Counted from the first letter of the stretch, positions 26,798-37,934 are shown. The stretch: DNA of 64,000 nucleotides from Bacillus sp. ISL-45 (GCF_018613195.1 NZ_JAGGQQ010000012.1:62001-126000), one strand, 5' to 3'. The notes: generated by a model not told the origin, from the letters alone. Made by a program: numbers and translations.

Positions 26798-27656
26798 GTC
26801 TGAAGAGATGCCATTGTTCGGACAAAAAGAGGGCTCATACAAGCAATTTTGTCTGAAGTGGTTCCGTGTTCGGACAAAAAAAGTGGTCATGCAAGCAGTT
26901 TTGTCTGAAGTGATGCCAGGTTCGGACAAACAGAGGACTCAGGCAAGCAGTTTTGTCTGAAGTGATGCCAGGTTCGGACAAACAGAGGACTCATGAAAGC
27001 AATTTTGTCTGAAGTGATGCCGTGTTCGGACAAAAAGAGGGCTCATACAAGCAATTTTGTCTGAAGTGATGCCAGGTTCGGACAAAAAAAGGACTCAGGC
27101 AAGCAGTTTTGTCTGAAGTGATGCCATGTTCGGACAAAAAGAGGGCTCAGGCAAGCAATTTTGTCTGAAGTGATGCCGTGTTCGGACAAAAAGAGGGCTC
27201 AGGCCAGCAGTTTTGTCTGAAGTGATGCTGGGTTCGGACAAAAAGAGGACTCATGCAAGCAGTTTTGTCTGAAGTGATGCCGTGTTCGGACAAAAAGAGG
27301 GCTCAGGCCAGCAGTTTTGTCTGAAGTGGTTCCGTGTTCGGACAAAAAAAGGGCTCATGCAAGCAGTTTTGTCTGAAGTGATGCCAGGTTCGGACAAAAA
27401 GAGGGCTCATACAAGCAGTTTTGTCTGAAGTAATGCCAGGTTCGGACAAAAAAAGGACTCATGCAAGCAGTTTTGTCTGAAGTGATGCTGTGTTCGGACA
27501 AAAAAAGGGCTCATACAAGCAATTTTGTCTGAAGTGATGCCAGGTTCGGACAAAAAGAGGACTCAGGGCAGCAGTTTTGTCTGAAGGGATGCTGTGTTCG
27601 GACAAAAAAAGTGGTCATGCAAGCAGTTTTGTCTGAAGTGACGCCAGGTTCGGACA
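26798..27656 (+). repeat. 52-bp tandem array of hairpin units, 17 copies
   Basis: GTCTGAAG recurs at 26798, 26851, 26903, 26955, 27007, 27059, 27111, 27163, 27215, 27267, 27319, 27371, 27423, 27475, 27527, 27579 and 27631. The period is 52 bases except for the first (53). Each unit contains TTTTGTCTGAA - 11 bases - TTCGGACAAAA, able to form an 11-bp stem with one G-U pair. Units vary at a few positions in the loop and spacer. The array fills the gap before the PBP gene. The direct repeats have no unique spacers, so it is not CRISPR. Confidence 0.95.
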
Positions 27657-27818
27657 TAATAGCGTCCAGGCCTCTAGTTTATGTCGAACTCCACTCGCCT
27701 TTTGCTTGCTTATATGTCTTTTTTCCTCATAATTAGCCAATTTGTGTTAATGCCTTTTAAAAATGGGTAAAAGAAAGTGTCATATTTTTAAACTATTTTT
27801 AAAAGGTTGGGGTGCTCA

Positions 27819-30263
<2,445 letters not shown>

Positions 30264-30271
30264 TACTAAAC

Positions 30272-30310
30272 AAGCACAGGGGATATGTCTCCTGTGCTGT
30301 TTTTATTTTT
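30272..30310 (+). terminator. Terminator of the PBP gene
   Basis: AGCACAGGGGA and TCTCCTGTGCT form a hairpin followed by GTTTTTATTTTT. Confidence 0.85.
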
Positions 30311-30455
30311 GTAATCCAATTTGTTGGGATGGAATTGACTTAACTTTTCACCGAGAATCTGAGAGAAGTCCGCTGATGTTCTCAACAAGTTTTCCATGAG
30401 TGGATAAAAAAGTTGTTTACGAGCTGGTGTGAAAGCAAAAGTTTATGAAAAGTAC

Positions 30456-30488
30456 ATAAAAAAAGACCCGCTTGGAAGCAGGTCTTTA
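30456..30488 (-). terminator. Terminator of the 22-residue membrane peptide gene
   Basis: On the minus strand AAAGACCTGCTT and AAGCGGGTCTTT pair with one mismatch and are followed by seven T. Confidence 0.7.
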
Positions 30489-30499
30489 CTAAAATCAAA

Positions 30500-30568
30500 T
30501 TATATTAAGCTTAAAAGGAAACCGATTACGACGACAGCGCCGATAATCATAAGAATTGTTCTTACCAT
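30500..30568 (-). CDS. 22-residue single-pass membrane peptide
   Basis: The peptide starts MVRTILMIIGAVVVIG and ends FLLSLI. It is a single hydrophobic helix with one Arg near the N terminus. ATG 30568 follows GAGGTGAAGTTTC, a good ribosome binding site, and a terminator follows the stop within 15 bases. It resembles the many very short membrane peptides of Bacillus, but I cannot name it. The gene is below usual annotation limits. It is on the same strand as the HPr-like gene upstream. Confidence 0.6.
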   Translation of the reverse strand: MVRTILMIIGAVVVIGFLLSLI

Positions 30569-30607
30569 GAAACTTCACCTCAGTTATTAGTTTATCTATT
30601 ACTGTGA

Positions 30608-30931
30608 CTATATTTGGAATGATTCGGAAGACTCGATCAGTCGCTTGCGTTTTACGCGAAGGACAGAAGCTTCATTCGTAAGAAGCCTGGTCAGCTGGTT
30701 TAATTTCGGTTCTACATTTGTACCTTCCATAATAATTTTTAAAGTTGTATTTGGTTCCACTGTCAACAGGAAGGAAACAAGCTTAGACAATGAAGTGGCC
30801 TCAACTGCCTTTTGGCGGCTGTACAAGTAAGTAGTACCATCCAATTTTTTAGCCGCCTGATAAATTTCAAGCATTTTTTTCATTGTGAATCTTTTCTGGA
30901 CCATAACATTCGATGACATAATCTCTTTCAT
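30608..30931 (-). CDS. HPr-like protein lacking the phosphorylatable His
   Basis: This protein of 107 residues contains a region resembling HPr/Crh: YLYSRQKAVEATSLSKLVSFLL followed by VEPNTTLKIIMEGTN. It has a Ser at the position like Ser46 but no His in the place of His15. A long basic C-terminal extension (VKRKRLIESSESFQI) is added. It could be a Crh-like regulator or simply an HPr-fold protein with another role. The ATG follows AAAGGAGTTTATATAA. It is followed by the short membrane peptide gene on the same strand. Family assignment is moderate. Confidence 0.6.
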   Translation of the reverse strand: MKEIMSSNVMVQKRFTMKKMLEIYQAAKKLDGTTYLYSRQKAVEATSLSKLVSFLLTVEPNTTLKIIMEGTNVEPKLNQLTRLLTNEASVLRVKRKRLIESSESFQI

Positions 30932-31193
30932 TTATATAAACTCCTTTAATGAATCAATTTTTATTAGGTTAGTAGAATATTACCCCGTTAAGTTGATCCG
31001 AAAACCTATAGAGATGAAAATGGGCGATGTTGGCAGTCTAACCAGCATAAAAAGTGTTGAAGCCAGAGTAGTTCTCCAGCGAAGAGGCACTCGGTCTCAG
31101 GATGTAGAAAGAAACAGTCAGGAGAAAGTATATTGTAGCCAGAGTTTCAAGCTAATATAAAGCTATTAAAAGAGATGCGAGGAGCAGACAGTT

Positions 31194-32474
31194 ATGAAAA
31201 AATTTGCGGAGATTTTCAGGAACAGGAGTTTCACGAACTTATTTTTAGCAAACTTCACTTCCCAAATGGGCAGTACGATTGGCTTGACAGCCTTCATGTT
31301 TTTCTTGCTGGATCGTTTCAGCTCCCAGCCAGCCTATGCGACGATAACCGAGCTGATGTATTCCTTGCCAATGCTTGCGGTATTTTTCCTGATTGGAGTT
31401 TTTGCTGACAGGATGGACCGGCAAAAAATCGCCGTTTATTGTGATTGGATTAGTGCGGGATTTTCTTTCGCATTGATTGCTGCTATTTATATTGGCTGGA
31501 TGCCGATGATCTTTGCTGTACTGTTTTTGAGAAGCGCGGTTCAAAAGTTCTTTTTCCCGGCTGAGCATGGGATGGTACAGGGGATTTTGAAAAAAGAGGA
31601 TTACACAACCGCGGCTGGTTTGAACCAGCTAGTGATGAGTCTGTTCATGCTATTTGGCAATGGCCTCGGTGTTCTCGCTTACTGGTCGATTGGTATTTAT
31701 GGTGCGATTTTGGTTGACACTCTGTCGTTTATCATCAGTGCACTGCTCATCCAGAAGACTGATGTTTTGATGGAGGCGCGACTCCCAAATGGCCCTCATA
31801 CACTAAAGGATTTGAACATTAAAATGGTCTTCAAGGACTTTAAATACGGTTTTATGTATGTCATGAGGAGCAAGCTGTTGTTTACTTTAATCATTGGTTT
31901 TTTCATCTTTGGAATTGTGAATGGCGGCTTCTCCGTCATGCCTATTTTCATTCTGAAATATAAACTGGCTCCCGAAACGTATGAACAATACTCGATTGTC
32001 ATTGGTTTTGTGTTTGGCATAGGGGTGTTGATTGGAAGCTTTATAGCGTCATTGCTTTCTCAAAAAGTGAAGCTCTACCACCTGATTTCAGTTGGTTTGA
32101 TCATCTCAGGTAGCTTTACAGTTCTCGCGTCACTGCCCACCAACATTTATCTGTTCCTGGGTATCCTGTTTATCTCTGCACTGGCGCTGCCGCTTATTAA
32201 TGTAGGGATTGGCGGGTGGCTTCCGAGCATCATTGATCCGAAAATGATGGGCAGGGTACAGGGACTGATTAGCCCTCTTAATATGCTGTCTCATTCATTG
32301 ACTCTCGCATTCATTGCATACAGTTTTCCGTCTCTGCTTACAATTGAAATGCTTTATTGGATTGTTGGTGGTTGCCTCGCCATCGTAGGGGTATTTTACA
32401 TGATTGTTTTGCCTAAACTTGCACAAGAGAGCGAGTCTGCTGTTAATGAGACTGTTGTCGAGCAGGGAATATAG
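31194..32474 (+). CDS. MFS efflux transporter (macrolide-efflux type)
   Basis: The product, 426 residues, has twelve predicted helices and the MFS loop motif GVFADRMDRQKI between TM2 and TM3. The N terminus (FRNRSFTNLFLANFTSQMGSTIG) and the motif FFFPAEHGMVQGILKKEDYTTAAGLNQ are typical of the MFS_3/MefA-like and EntS-like group. These export drugs or siderophores; the substrate here is unknown. The ATG follows GCGAGGAGCAGACAGTT. The 260 bases upstream contain no riboswitch that I recognise. It is monocistronic and not linked to the sigY cassette downstream. Confidence 0.85.
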   Translation: MKKFAEIFRNRSFTNLFLANFTSQMGSTIGLTAFMFFLLDRFSSQPAYATITELMYSLPMLAVFFLIGVFADRMDRQKIAVYCDWISAGFSFALIAAIYIGWMPMIFAVLFLRSAVQKFFFPAEHGMVQGILKKEDYTTAAGLNQLVMSLFMLFGNGLGVLAYWSIGIYGAILVDTLSFIISALLIQKTDVLMEARLPNGPHTLKDLNIKMVFKDFKYGFMYVMRSKLLFTLIIGFFIFGIVNGGFSVMPIFILKYKLAPETYEQYSIVIGFVFGIGVLIGSFIASLLSQKVKLYHLISVGLIISGSFTVLASLPTNIYLFLGILFISALALPLINVGIGGWLPSIIDPKMMGRVQGLISPLNMLSHSLTLAFIAYSFPSLLTIEMLYWIVGGCLAIVGVFYMIVLPKLAQESESAVNETVVEQGI

Positions 32475-32547
32475 CAGGAAGTCCTTAGAGGGCTTTCTTT
32501 TTTTATCGATTTTTAGCAGATCCACTGAAAATTTTTTATAATATTTT

Positions 32548-32572
32548 TGAACGAACCTTTACTTCATGCGTC
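32548..32572 (+). promoter_or_regulatory. Candidate SigY autoregulatory promoter
   Basis: TGAACG (32548-32553) and CGTC (32569-32572) are separated by 15 bases. This is the ECF-type form known for sigma-Y in B. subtilis (TGAAC and CGTC). It lies 66 bases before sigY. Confidence 0.65.
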
Positions 32573-32637
32573 TTATTAATAAATAATCAACTTAGAGATC
32601 ATTTATATGGGTGGCGGGGAAAGAGAGGCTTGCTTTG

Positions 32638-33189
32638 ATGGATGAAAAAGATTTAATCAATAGCGCAAAAAAAGGCGACAACCGATCGTTTGCTGTGCTG
32701 TTCAGGAATCATTATCCCCTGCTGGTAAAATACCTGATGAAAATAACGATGAATCCTGATATCGCAGAGGAAATCGCACAAGGTACGATGGCTAAATGTG
32801 TGGAGAAGATTCATTTGTTCAATGGGAAATCTAAATTCTCGTCGTGGCTGATCAGCATAGCCACGAATATGTATATTGATCAGCACCGCAAGAAAAAGCG
32901 CGAGCGGAAATGGAACGAAGGAGAAGCAGCATCACGAAAGCTGCAGTGGCATATGGAATCGAAAAATGAGGAATGGACAGATGCGCTGGCTGCATTATCC
33001 AGGCTGACAGATGAAATGCGAATCCCCCTTATCCTTAAGCATTATTATGGGTATTCGTACGATGAGATTGGTGAAATTTTGAATATCGCCAGTGGTACGG
33101 CAAAGTCTAGAGTCCATCATGGACTTTTAGCTGTTAGAAGGGAGCTGAAAGTAGATGAAAAACCAAAAGGGAACCTCGTCAAAACATGA
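32638..33189 (+). CDS. sigY: ECF sigma factor SigY
   Basis: This is a 183-residue ECF sigma factor with region 2 (FRNHYPLLVKYLMKITMNPDIAEEIAQGTMAKC ... SWLISIATNMYIDQHRKKKRER) and region 4 (LPLILKHYYGYSYDEIGEIL-like sequence, then GTAKSRVHHGL). Identity as SigY rests on the two following genes, which match YxlC and YxlD of the B. subtilis sigY operon. The likely start is ATG 32638 after GAAAGAGAGG; a TTG just before is possible. The stop overlaps the start of yxlC. A TGAACG/CGTC promoter upstream implies autoregulation. Confidence 0.88.
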   Translation: MDEKDLINSAKKGDNRSFAVLFRNHYPLLVKYLMKITMNPDIAEEIAQGTMAKCVEKIHLFNGKSKFSSWLISIATNMYIDQHRKKKRERKWNEGEAASRKLQWHMESKNEEWTDALAALSRLTDEMRIPLILKHYYGYSYDEIGEILNIASGTAKSRVHHGLLAVRRELKVDEKPKGNLVKT

Positions 33190-33502
33190 AAAAATGGATA
33201 AGGAGTTTTTTGATACCATCAGCGCCATCAATAATGGATTGGACAAACTAGACTCCATGGATACTTATGTCCCGGATGATAAATGGTTCGAGCAAATGGT
33301 GCTGGATCAACAAGAAATACAAAAGAAGAACTATCGACGGGAATTAGCGTGGTTTATATTAAGTGCTGTGTTGATTTTAAGCGGAGTTCTCTTCACTATG
33401 CTGGAGATCCCTATACTCTTCTTTGTGCTCCAGGCTGTGACAGTAGCGATTACAGCAATCTATAGTTATAAAGGAGTGCAAAAGCAGGTGGACAGCAGAT
33501 GA
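33155..33502 (+). CDS. yxlC: YxlC-like anti-SigY component
   Basis: A 115-residue protein with an N-terminal cytoplasmic part (MDKEFFDTISAINNGLDKLD ... VPDDKWFEQMVLDQQ) and two C-terminal membrane helices (ELAWFILSAVLILSGVLF and PILFFVLQAVTVAITAIY). In B. subtilis YxlC with YxlD restrains SigY activity. It overlaps sigY by 35 bases and the next gene by four, so the three are co-translated. ATG 33155 follows GGGAGCTGAAAGT. The identification depends on context and on this topology. Confidence 0.8.
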   Translation: MKNQKGTSSKHEKMDKEFFDTISAINNGLDKLDSMDTYVPDDKWFEQMVLDQQEIQKKNYRRELAWFILSAVLILSGVLFTMLEIPILFFVLQAVTVAITAIYSYKGVQKQVDSR

Positions 33503-33696
33503 ACGAGGAACTGTCACCTGTTATGCTGGCCCTGGTCGTTTTGATTCTATTGGTGCAGAGCATTTTTCTTTTTACAAATGCGCGGAAGCATGGCCATAAT
33601 TATTGGCTATGGGGAATCCTTGGATTGATTCAGGCACCGATGCCCCTCCTATTTTATCTATTATTTGCGCGAAAGATGTGGCGCAGAAAGACATAA
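33499..33696 (+). CDS. yxlD: YxlD-like small membrane protein
   Basis: This 65-residue protein has two membrane helices (VMLALVVLILLVQSIFLF and YWLWGILGLIQAPMPLLFYLLF) and a basic end (ARKMWRRKT). It fits YxlD, the partner of YxlC in negative control of SigY. It overlaps yxlC by four bases (ATGA). The yxlE-G genes of B. subtilis are absent here; the next genes belong to the bmrCD-type unit. ATG is preceded within yxlC by AGGTGGACAGC. Confidence 0.75.
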   Translation: MNEELSPVMLALVVLILLVQSIFLFTNARKHGHNYWLWGILGLIQAPMPLLFYLLFARKMWRRKT

Positions 33697-33802
33697 GAAT
33701 GAAATGATGAAAAATAGTGAAAAGTTTGAATTGACATGATGACTGTTATGGTGATAACCTTACAAAGGAATGGAAAATATAACTAAAAGGAGGGTTACGG
33801 AC

Positions 33803-33871
33803 ATGAACATTGTTAAAAACGCAAAAAACGCTCAACTAAATACACGTACCCCATCCTTTTACCATAGCTGA
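33803..33871 (+). CDS. Leader peptide of the bmrCD-type operon (first)
   Basis: A 22-codon frame starts MNIVKNAKNAQLNTR and ends TPSFYHS, preceded by AAAAGGAGGGTTACGGAC, an excellent ribosome binding site. It is followed by two terminator hairpins and then by a second short frame, before the ABC transporter genes. The B. subtilis bmrCD operon is known to have a translated leader, bmrB, that controls expression by ribosome-dependent attenuation under translation inhibitors. I infer the same role. The sequence is not a copy of BmrB as far as I can tell. Confidence 0.7.
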   Translation: MNIVKNAKNAQLNTRTPSFYHS

Positions 33872-33898
33872 TTTTTTAATCAAGTTGTTCTGTGACTG

Positions 33899-33940
33899 GA
33901 AAGGCATGGGTTGCGCATCTGCGTGACGTATGCCTTTTTC
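33899..33940 (+). terminator. First attenuator hairpin before bmrC
   Basis: AAAGGCAT and ATGCCTTTTT enclose an inner TGCGCA/TGCG stem. The T run would terminate transcription unless the leader ribosome stalls. Confidence 0.6.
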
Positions 33941-33958
33941 TGTCTTCATCGATTGATT

Positions 33959-33993
33959 CAAGACATATCGCATGCCGCGGTATGTCTTTTTTC
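33959..33993 (+). terminator. Second attenuator hairpin before bmrC
   Basis: AGACATA and TATGTCTTTTTT form a stem with an inner CGC/GCG pair, followed by six T. It is typical of a Rho-independent terminator inside a leader. Confidence 0.75.
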
Positions 33994-34039
33994 ATGTTCA
34001 GAGAACATCCATTCCAAAATAAATTGAGGAGGAATTGAA

Positions 34040-34096
34040 ATGAGTAAGTCAAACGTAAGGAAAATGGTAAAAAAGGAATATCTCGAAAGCGGCTAG
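34040..34096 (+). CDS. Second short leader peptide before bmrC
   Basis: An 18-codon frame (MSKSNVRKMVKKEYLESG) begins at ATG 34040 after TTGAGGAGGAATTGAA, a perfect ribosome binding site. It is very basic. It ends 38 bases before the bmrC start. It could be a second regulatory leader or serve translational coupling. No function is known to me. Confidence 0.55.
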   Translation: MSKSNVRKMVKKEYLESG

Positions 34097-34134
34097 TCAG
34101 ATTTTTTACACAGAGAGAGGGAGAGTGATTATTC

Positions 34135-35892
34135 ATGTTGTCAGTTTTATCGAAGTTAAGCTGGTTTTTTAAAGAAAACTGGAAGAGATACAGTGTCGCA
34201 ATTACGTTATTGATCTTTGTCGGCATACTTGATGTGCTGCCGCCTAAAATTGTTGGGATGGCAATCGACGCAATCCAGCTTGGTTCCATTAATCAGGCAT
34301 TAATTCTAAAGTATATTGGCGGCCTCTTGCTGATTACGGTGGTCTCCTATTTCATCACATACATTTGGATGTACCAGTTATTCGGCGGCGCGTTCCTGAT
34401 TGAACGGAAGCTCAGGACCCGTTTTATGAAGCATTTGCTGAAAATGACACCAACGTTCTTCGAAAAGAACCGTACTGGTGACTTGATGGCAAGGGCTACG
34501 AATGACTTAAAGGCAATATCCATCACGGCAGGTTTCGGAGTCCTGACGCTTGTCGATTCAAGCATCTTCATGCTGACTATCCTGTTCACGATGGGTTTTT
34601 TCATAAGCTGGGAACTGACGCTGGTTTCAATCATTCCTTTGCCAATAATGGCGTATCTAATCAACATTTATGGCAAAAGGATTCATTCCAAGTTCACGTC
34701 TGCCCAGGATGCTTTCGGCGAGCTGAATGACCGTGTACTTGAATCTGTTTCTGGAGTGAGGGTCATCCGCGCTTATGTACAGGAAAAAGCTGATGAATCA
34801 AAGTTTCATGATTTGACTGAAGATGTCTATCACAAAAATGTTGAAGTCGCAAAGATTGATTCTTTGTTTGAACCGACGATTAAAATCCTTGTTGGGTTGA
34901 GCTATCTGATTGGATTAGGGTATGGAGCATTTCTGGTCTTCCAGCAAAAGCTGACGCTTGGAGAGCTGGTCAGCTTTAATGTTTATCTGGGGATGCTGAT
35001 CTGGCCGATGTTCGCGATCGGTGAATTGATCAATGTCATGCAGAGAGGGAATGCGTCTCTTGACCGCCTGAATGAAACACTATCCTACAAGGAGGATGTT
35101 GCCGACCCGGCGAAACCGGTGGAAGGCAATGAACCTGAATATTTACAGATGTCAGAGTTCACATTCAAGTATCCTTCATCAAAGGTGAATAATCTTGATA
35201 GGATTAAGCTGCATTTGAACCGCGGTGAAACGCTGGGAATAGTCGGCAAGACAGGAAGCGGCAAGACAACTCTGATCAAACAGCTGTTAAGGGAATATCC
35301 TGAAGGCAGTGGGAACCTGCTTGTATCAGGAGTGCCAATCCAGGAGCACAGCCTTACGCAGACTCGGGGCTGGATGGGCTATGTTCCTCAGGAAAACATC
35401 CTTTTCTCCCGTTCGGTTAAGGAGAATATTTTGTTCGGAAACCCAATGGCTTCCGAAGAAGATTTGCAGAATATCATCGATCTTGCTGCTTTCCGCAAAG
35501 ATCTCGAGATGCTCCCGGAAGGTCTGGCAACACTTGTTGGTGAAAAAGGGGTTGCACTTTCCGGCGGCCAGAAGCAGCGTATTTCGATTGCAAGGGCTTT
35601 GATCAAGGATCCAGAAATCCTGATCCTAGATGATTCACTTTCAGCAGTTGATGCAAAAACAGAGAAGAAAATCATTGATAATATCCGCAGGGAGCGGAAT
35701 GCAAAAACAACAATCATCACAACACACAGAATGTCTGCGGTTGAGCATGCTGATCATATCGTCGTACTTGAAGATGGGAAAATTACCGAGGAAGGCACGC
35801 ACGACCAATTGATGGCTGCTCAAGGCTGGTATTATGAACAATATATCAAGCAGCAGGCAGCAGCAGTCGAAGAGGAGGTGCACTCCATATGA
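34135..35892 (+). CDS. bmrC: BmrC/YheI-like multidrug ABC transporter subunit
   Basis: This 585-residue half-transporter has six membrane helices (about 20-310) and a nucleotide-binding domain with Walker A GKTGSGKTT, signature LSGGQ and Walker B ILILDDSLSAVD. The residue after Walker B is Asp instead of the catalytic Glu, so its own site is degenerate. With the next gene it makes a heterodimeric exporter like BmrCD (YheI/YheH) of B. subtilis. It overlaps the next gene by four bases. The ATG follows AGAGAGAGGGAGAG. Expression is likely governed by the upstream leader. Confidence 0.92.
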   Translation: MLSVLSKLSWFFKENWKRYSVAITLLIFVGILDVLPPKIVGMAIDAIQLGSINQALILKYIGGLLLITVVSYFITYIWMYQLFGGAFLIERKLRTRFMKHLLKMTPTFFEKNRTGDLMARATNDLKAISITAGFGVLTLVDSSIFMLTILFTMGFFISWELTLVSIIPLPIMAYLINIYGKRIHSKFTSAQDAFGELNDRVLESVSGVRVIRAYVQEKADESKFHDLTEDVYHKNVEVAKIDSLFEPTIKILVGLSYLIGLGYGAFLVFQQKLTLGELVSFNVYLGMLIWPMFAIGELINVMQRGNASLDRLNETLSYKEDVADPAKPVEGNEPEYLQMSEFTFKYPSSKVNNLDRIKLHLNRGETLGIVGKTGSGKTTLIKQLLREYPEGSGNLLVSGVPIQEHSLTQTRGWMGYVPQENILFSRSVKENILFGNPMASEEDLQNIIDLAAFRKDLEMLPEGLATLVGEKGVALSGGQKQRISIARALIKDPEILILDDSLSAVDAKTEKKIIDNIRRERNAKTTIITTHRMSAVEHADHIVVLEDGKITEEGTHDQLMAAQGWYYEQYIKQQAAAVEEEVHSI

Positions 35893-37892
35893 GTACAGGA
35901 AAAAGACTGTTCAAATATGCGTTAAACTATAAGAAAATAATCCTGATTGCCCTGGCGATGCTGACTGTCGCTGTTGTCGCAGACCTTGCAGGGCCGTTCA
36001 TCGCCAAGCGGATGATTGATAATCACATTTTAGGAATTGAGTCGGTTTGGCACGAAACCGAGGCCGGGGATGGTGCCGTTGAATACAATGGCAGTTTTTA
36101 CTCAAAGGATAGCGGCGAGGACAGCACAGATTCTGCACGGATTTTTCAGGTAGGAAGGAATTTCGTGTTTGTGGATGCGGATGTTGAATTCGACGGAAGC
36201 CGAAGTTACGAGAATGGGATGCTGATAATCAGCAAAGGATCAAAAGCAGCGCAATATGAAGCAGAGGTATTGTCGGGCGATGATTTGATGAGTTTTTACA
36301 AGCCGGAAATCCCCAATATTATAAAGCTGCTATCGTTTTATTTCGGATTGCTGGTTATTGCGTCCATCTTCCAATATGGACAGAGATTTTATTTGCAGAA
36401 GTCAGCCAACAGGATCATCCAGAAGCTGAGGGAGGATGTCTTCAGACAAATCCAGCGGCTGCCAATCCAGTATTTTGACAATCTGCCGGCAGGGAAGGTC
36501 GTTGCCAGGATCACGAATGATACAGAGGCGATCCGTGAATTGTATGTCACCGTCCTGTCAACGTTCTTTACAAGTTTCATTTATATTACCGGCATCTATA
36601 TTGCCTTGTTCATCCTGAATGCGAAACTTGCAGCAATCTGTCTGCTGCTATTGCCAATCCTGTTTGTATGGGCAAAGCTATACCGTAAATACGCATCAAA
36701 ATATAATCATGTCATTCGCTCTAGAGTCAGTGATATTAACGGGATGATCAATGAATCAATCCAGGGTATGAGCATCATCCAGGCCTTCAGCCGCGAAAAA
36801 GAAACACAGCAGGAATTCGAGACACTTAATAAGGAGCACTTTACTTATCAGAATAAATTGTTGAATTTGAATTCCTCTACCTCACATAATCTTGTGGGAG
36901 TGTTAAGAAACATCGTCTTTGTGGCGTTCATCTGGTATTTTGGCGGTGAGGCGCTTCAGCCATCTTCCGCCATTTCACTCGGGATGCTCTACGCGTTCGT
37001 AGATTATATTAACCGGCTGTTCAATCCTGTCCAGGGAATCGTCAACCAGCTGGCTAACCTTGAGCAGGCACTGGTTGCCGGAGAGCGGGTGTTCAAACTG
37101 ATGGACGAGGAGGGAATCGATGTAAGTGAGGAAGAGATTCCCCGCTATAAAGGAAATGTCATCTTCGATCATGTTTCCTTCGGCTATAAAGAAGGAGAAT
37201 ATGTCCTGAAGGATCTTTGTTTTGAAGCAAATCAGGGTGACACCGTCGCGCTGGTTGGCCATACAGGTTCAGGCAAGAGTTCAATCATGAACCTGCTGTT
37301 CAGGTTTTATGATCCCCAGGAAGGAAAGATCCTGATTGATGGCATGGATATTACGGAAATGCCTAGACAGACATTAAGAAAGCATATGGGAATCGTCCTC
37401 CAGGATCCATTCCTTTTTACCGGTACAATTGCCTCCAACGTCAGCCTTGATCATCCTCACATTACAAGGGAAACGGTTGAAAAGGCTCTGGCCAGTGTTG
37501 GGGCAGACCGCGTTCTGAAGAATCTTGAAAAAGGTTACGATGAACCGGTGATTGAAAAGGGCAGTACACTTTCCAGCGGGCAGAGACAGCTGGTCTCTTT
37601 TGCCAGGGCATTGGCCTTCGACCCAGCCATCCTGATTCTTGATGAAGCGACTTCGAGCATCGATACCGAGACAGAAGCGATCATCCAGGAAGCAATGGAT
37701 GTCCTTAAGGAAGGAAGGACGACCTTCATCATCGCCCACAGACTGTCTACCATCCGCAATGCTGACCAGATTCTTGTGCTGGACCGCGGGCGGATTGTTG
37801 AAAAAGGAAACCATGATCAGCTGATGGAACTTAAAGGTAAATACTTTCAAATGTATCAGCTCCAGCTAGGCAGTAAAGTTAAGGCAGGTTAA
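35889..37892 (+). CDS. bmrD: BmrD/YheH-like multidrug ABC transporter subunit
   Basis: The 667-residue partner subunit has a six-helix membrane domain with a soluble insert of about 85 residues after TM1 (about 50-135, HETEAGDGAVEYNG ... SKGSKAAQYEAEV), as in the extracellular domain of BmrD. Its nucleotide-binding domain has Walker A GHTGSGKSS, a signature changed to LSSGQ, and a full Walker B ILILDEATSSID with the catalytic Glu. So the heterodimer has one canonical site (BmrD Walkers plus BmrC LSGGQ) and one degenerate site. The order and overlap with bmrC support the assignment. Confidence 0.93.
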   Translation: MSTGKRLFKYALNYKKIILIALAMLTVAVVADLAGPFIAKRMIDNHILGIESVWHETEAGDGAVEYNGSFYSKDSGEDSTDSARIFQVGRNFVFVDADVEFDGSRSYENGMLIISKGSKAAQYEAEVLSGDDLMSFYKPEIPNIIKLLSFYFGLLVIASIFQYGQRFYLQKSANRIIQKLREDVFRQIQRLPIQYFDNLPAGKVVARITNDTEAIRELYVTVLSTFFTSFIYITGIYIALFILNAKLAAICLLLLPILFVWAKLYRKYASKYNHVIRSRVSDINGMINESIQGMSIIQAFSREKETQQEFETLNKEHFTYQNKLLNLNSSTSHNLVGVLRNIVFVAFIWYFGGEALQPSSAISLGMLYAFVDYINRLFNPVQGIVNQLANLEQALVAGERVFKLMDEEGIDVSEEEIPRYKGNVIFDHVSFGYKEGEYVLKDLCFEANQGDTVALVGHTGSGKSSIMNLLFRFYDPQEGKILIDGMDITEMPRQTLRKHMGIVLQDPFLFTGTIASNVSLDHPHITRETVEKALASVGADRVLKNLEKGYDEPVIEKGSTLSSGQRQLVSFARALAFDPAILILDEATSSIDTETEAIIQEAMDVLKEGRTTFIIAHRLSTIRNADQILVLDRGRIVEKGNHDQLMELKGKYFQMYQLQLGSKVKAG

Positions 37893-37895
37893 AGG

Positions 37896-37934
37896 AATCA
37901 GCACCCAATCTGTTGGGTGCTGAATTTTTTTTGG
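37896..37934 (+). terminator. bmrCD terminator
   Basis: TCAGCACCCAA and TTGGGTGCTGA form a strong hairpin followed by eight T. Confidence 0.9.

Noticed and set aside
26798-27656. The 52-bp array as a CRISPR array
   Set aside because: The whole unit repeats; there are no unique spacers of constant length and no cas genes.
30932-31193. Possible riboswitch before the MFS gene
   Set aside because: The 260-base leader has several short GC-rich pieces but no conserved riboswitch motif or terminator that I recognise.
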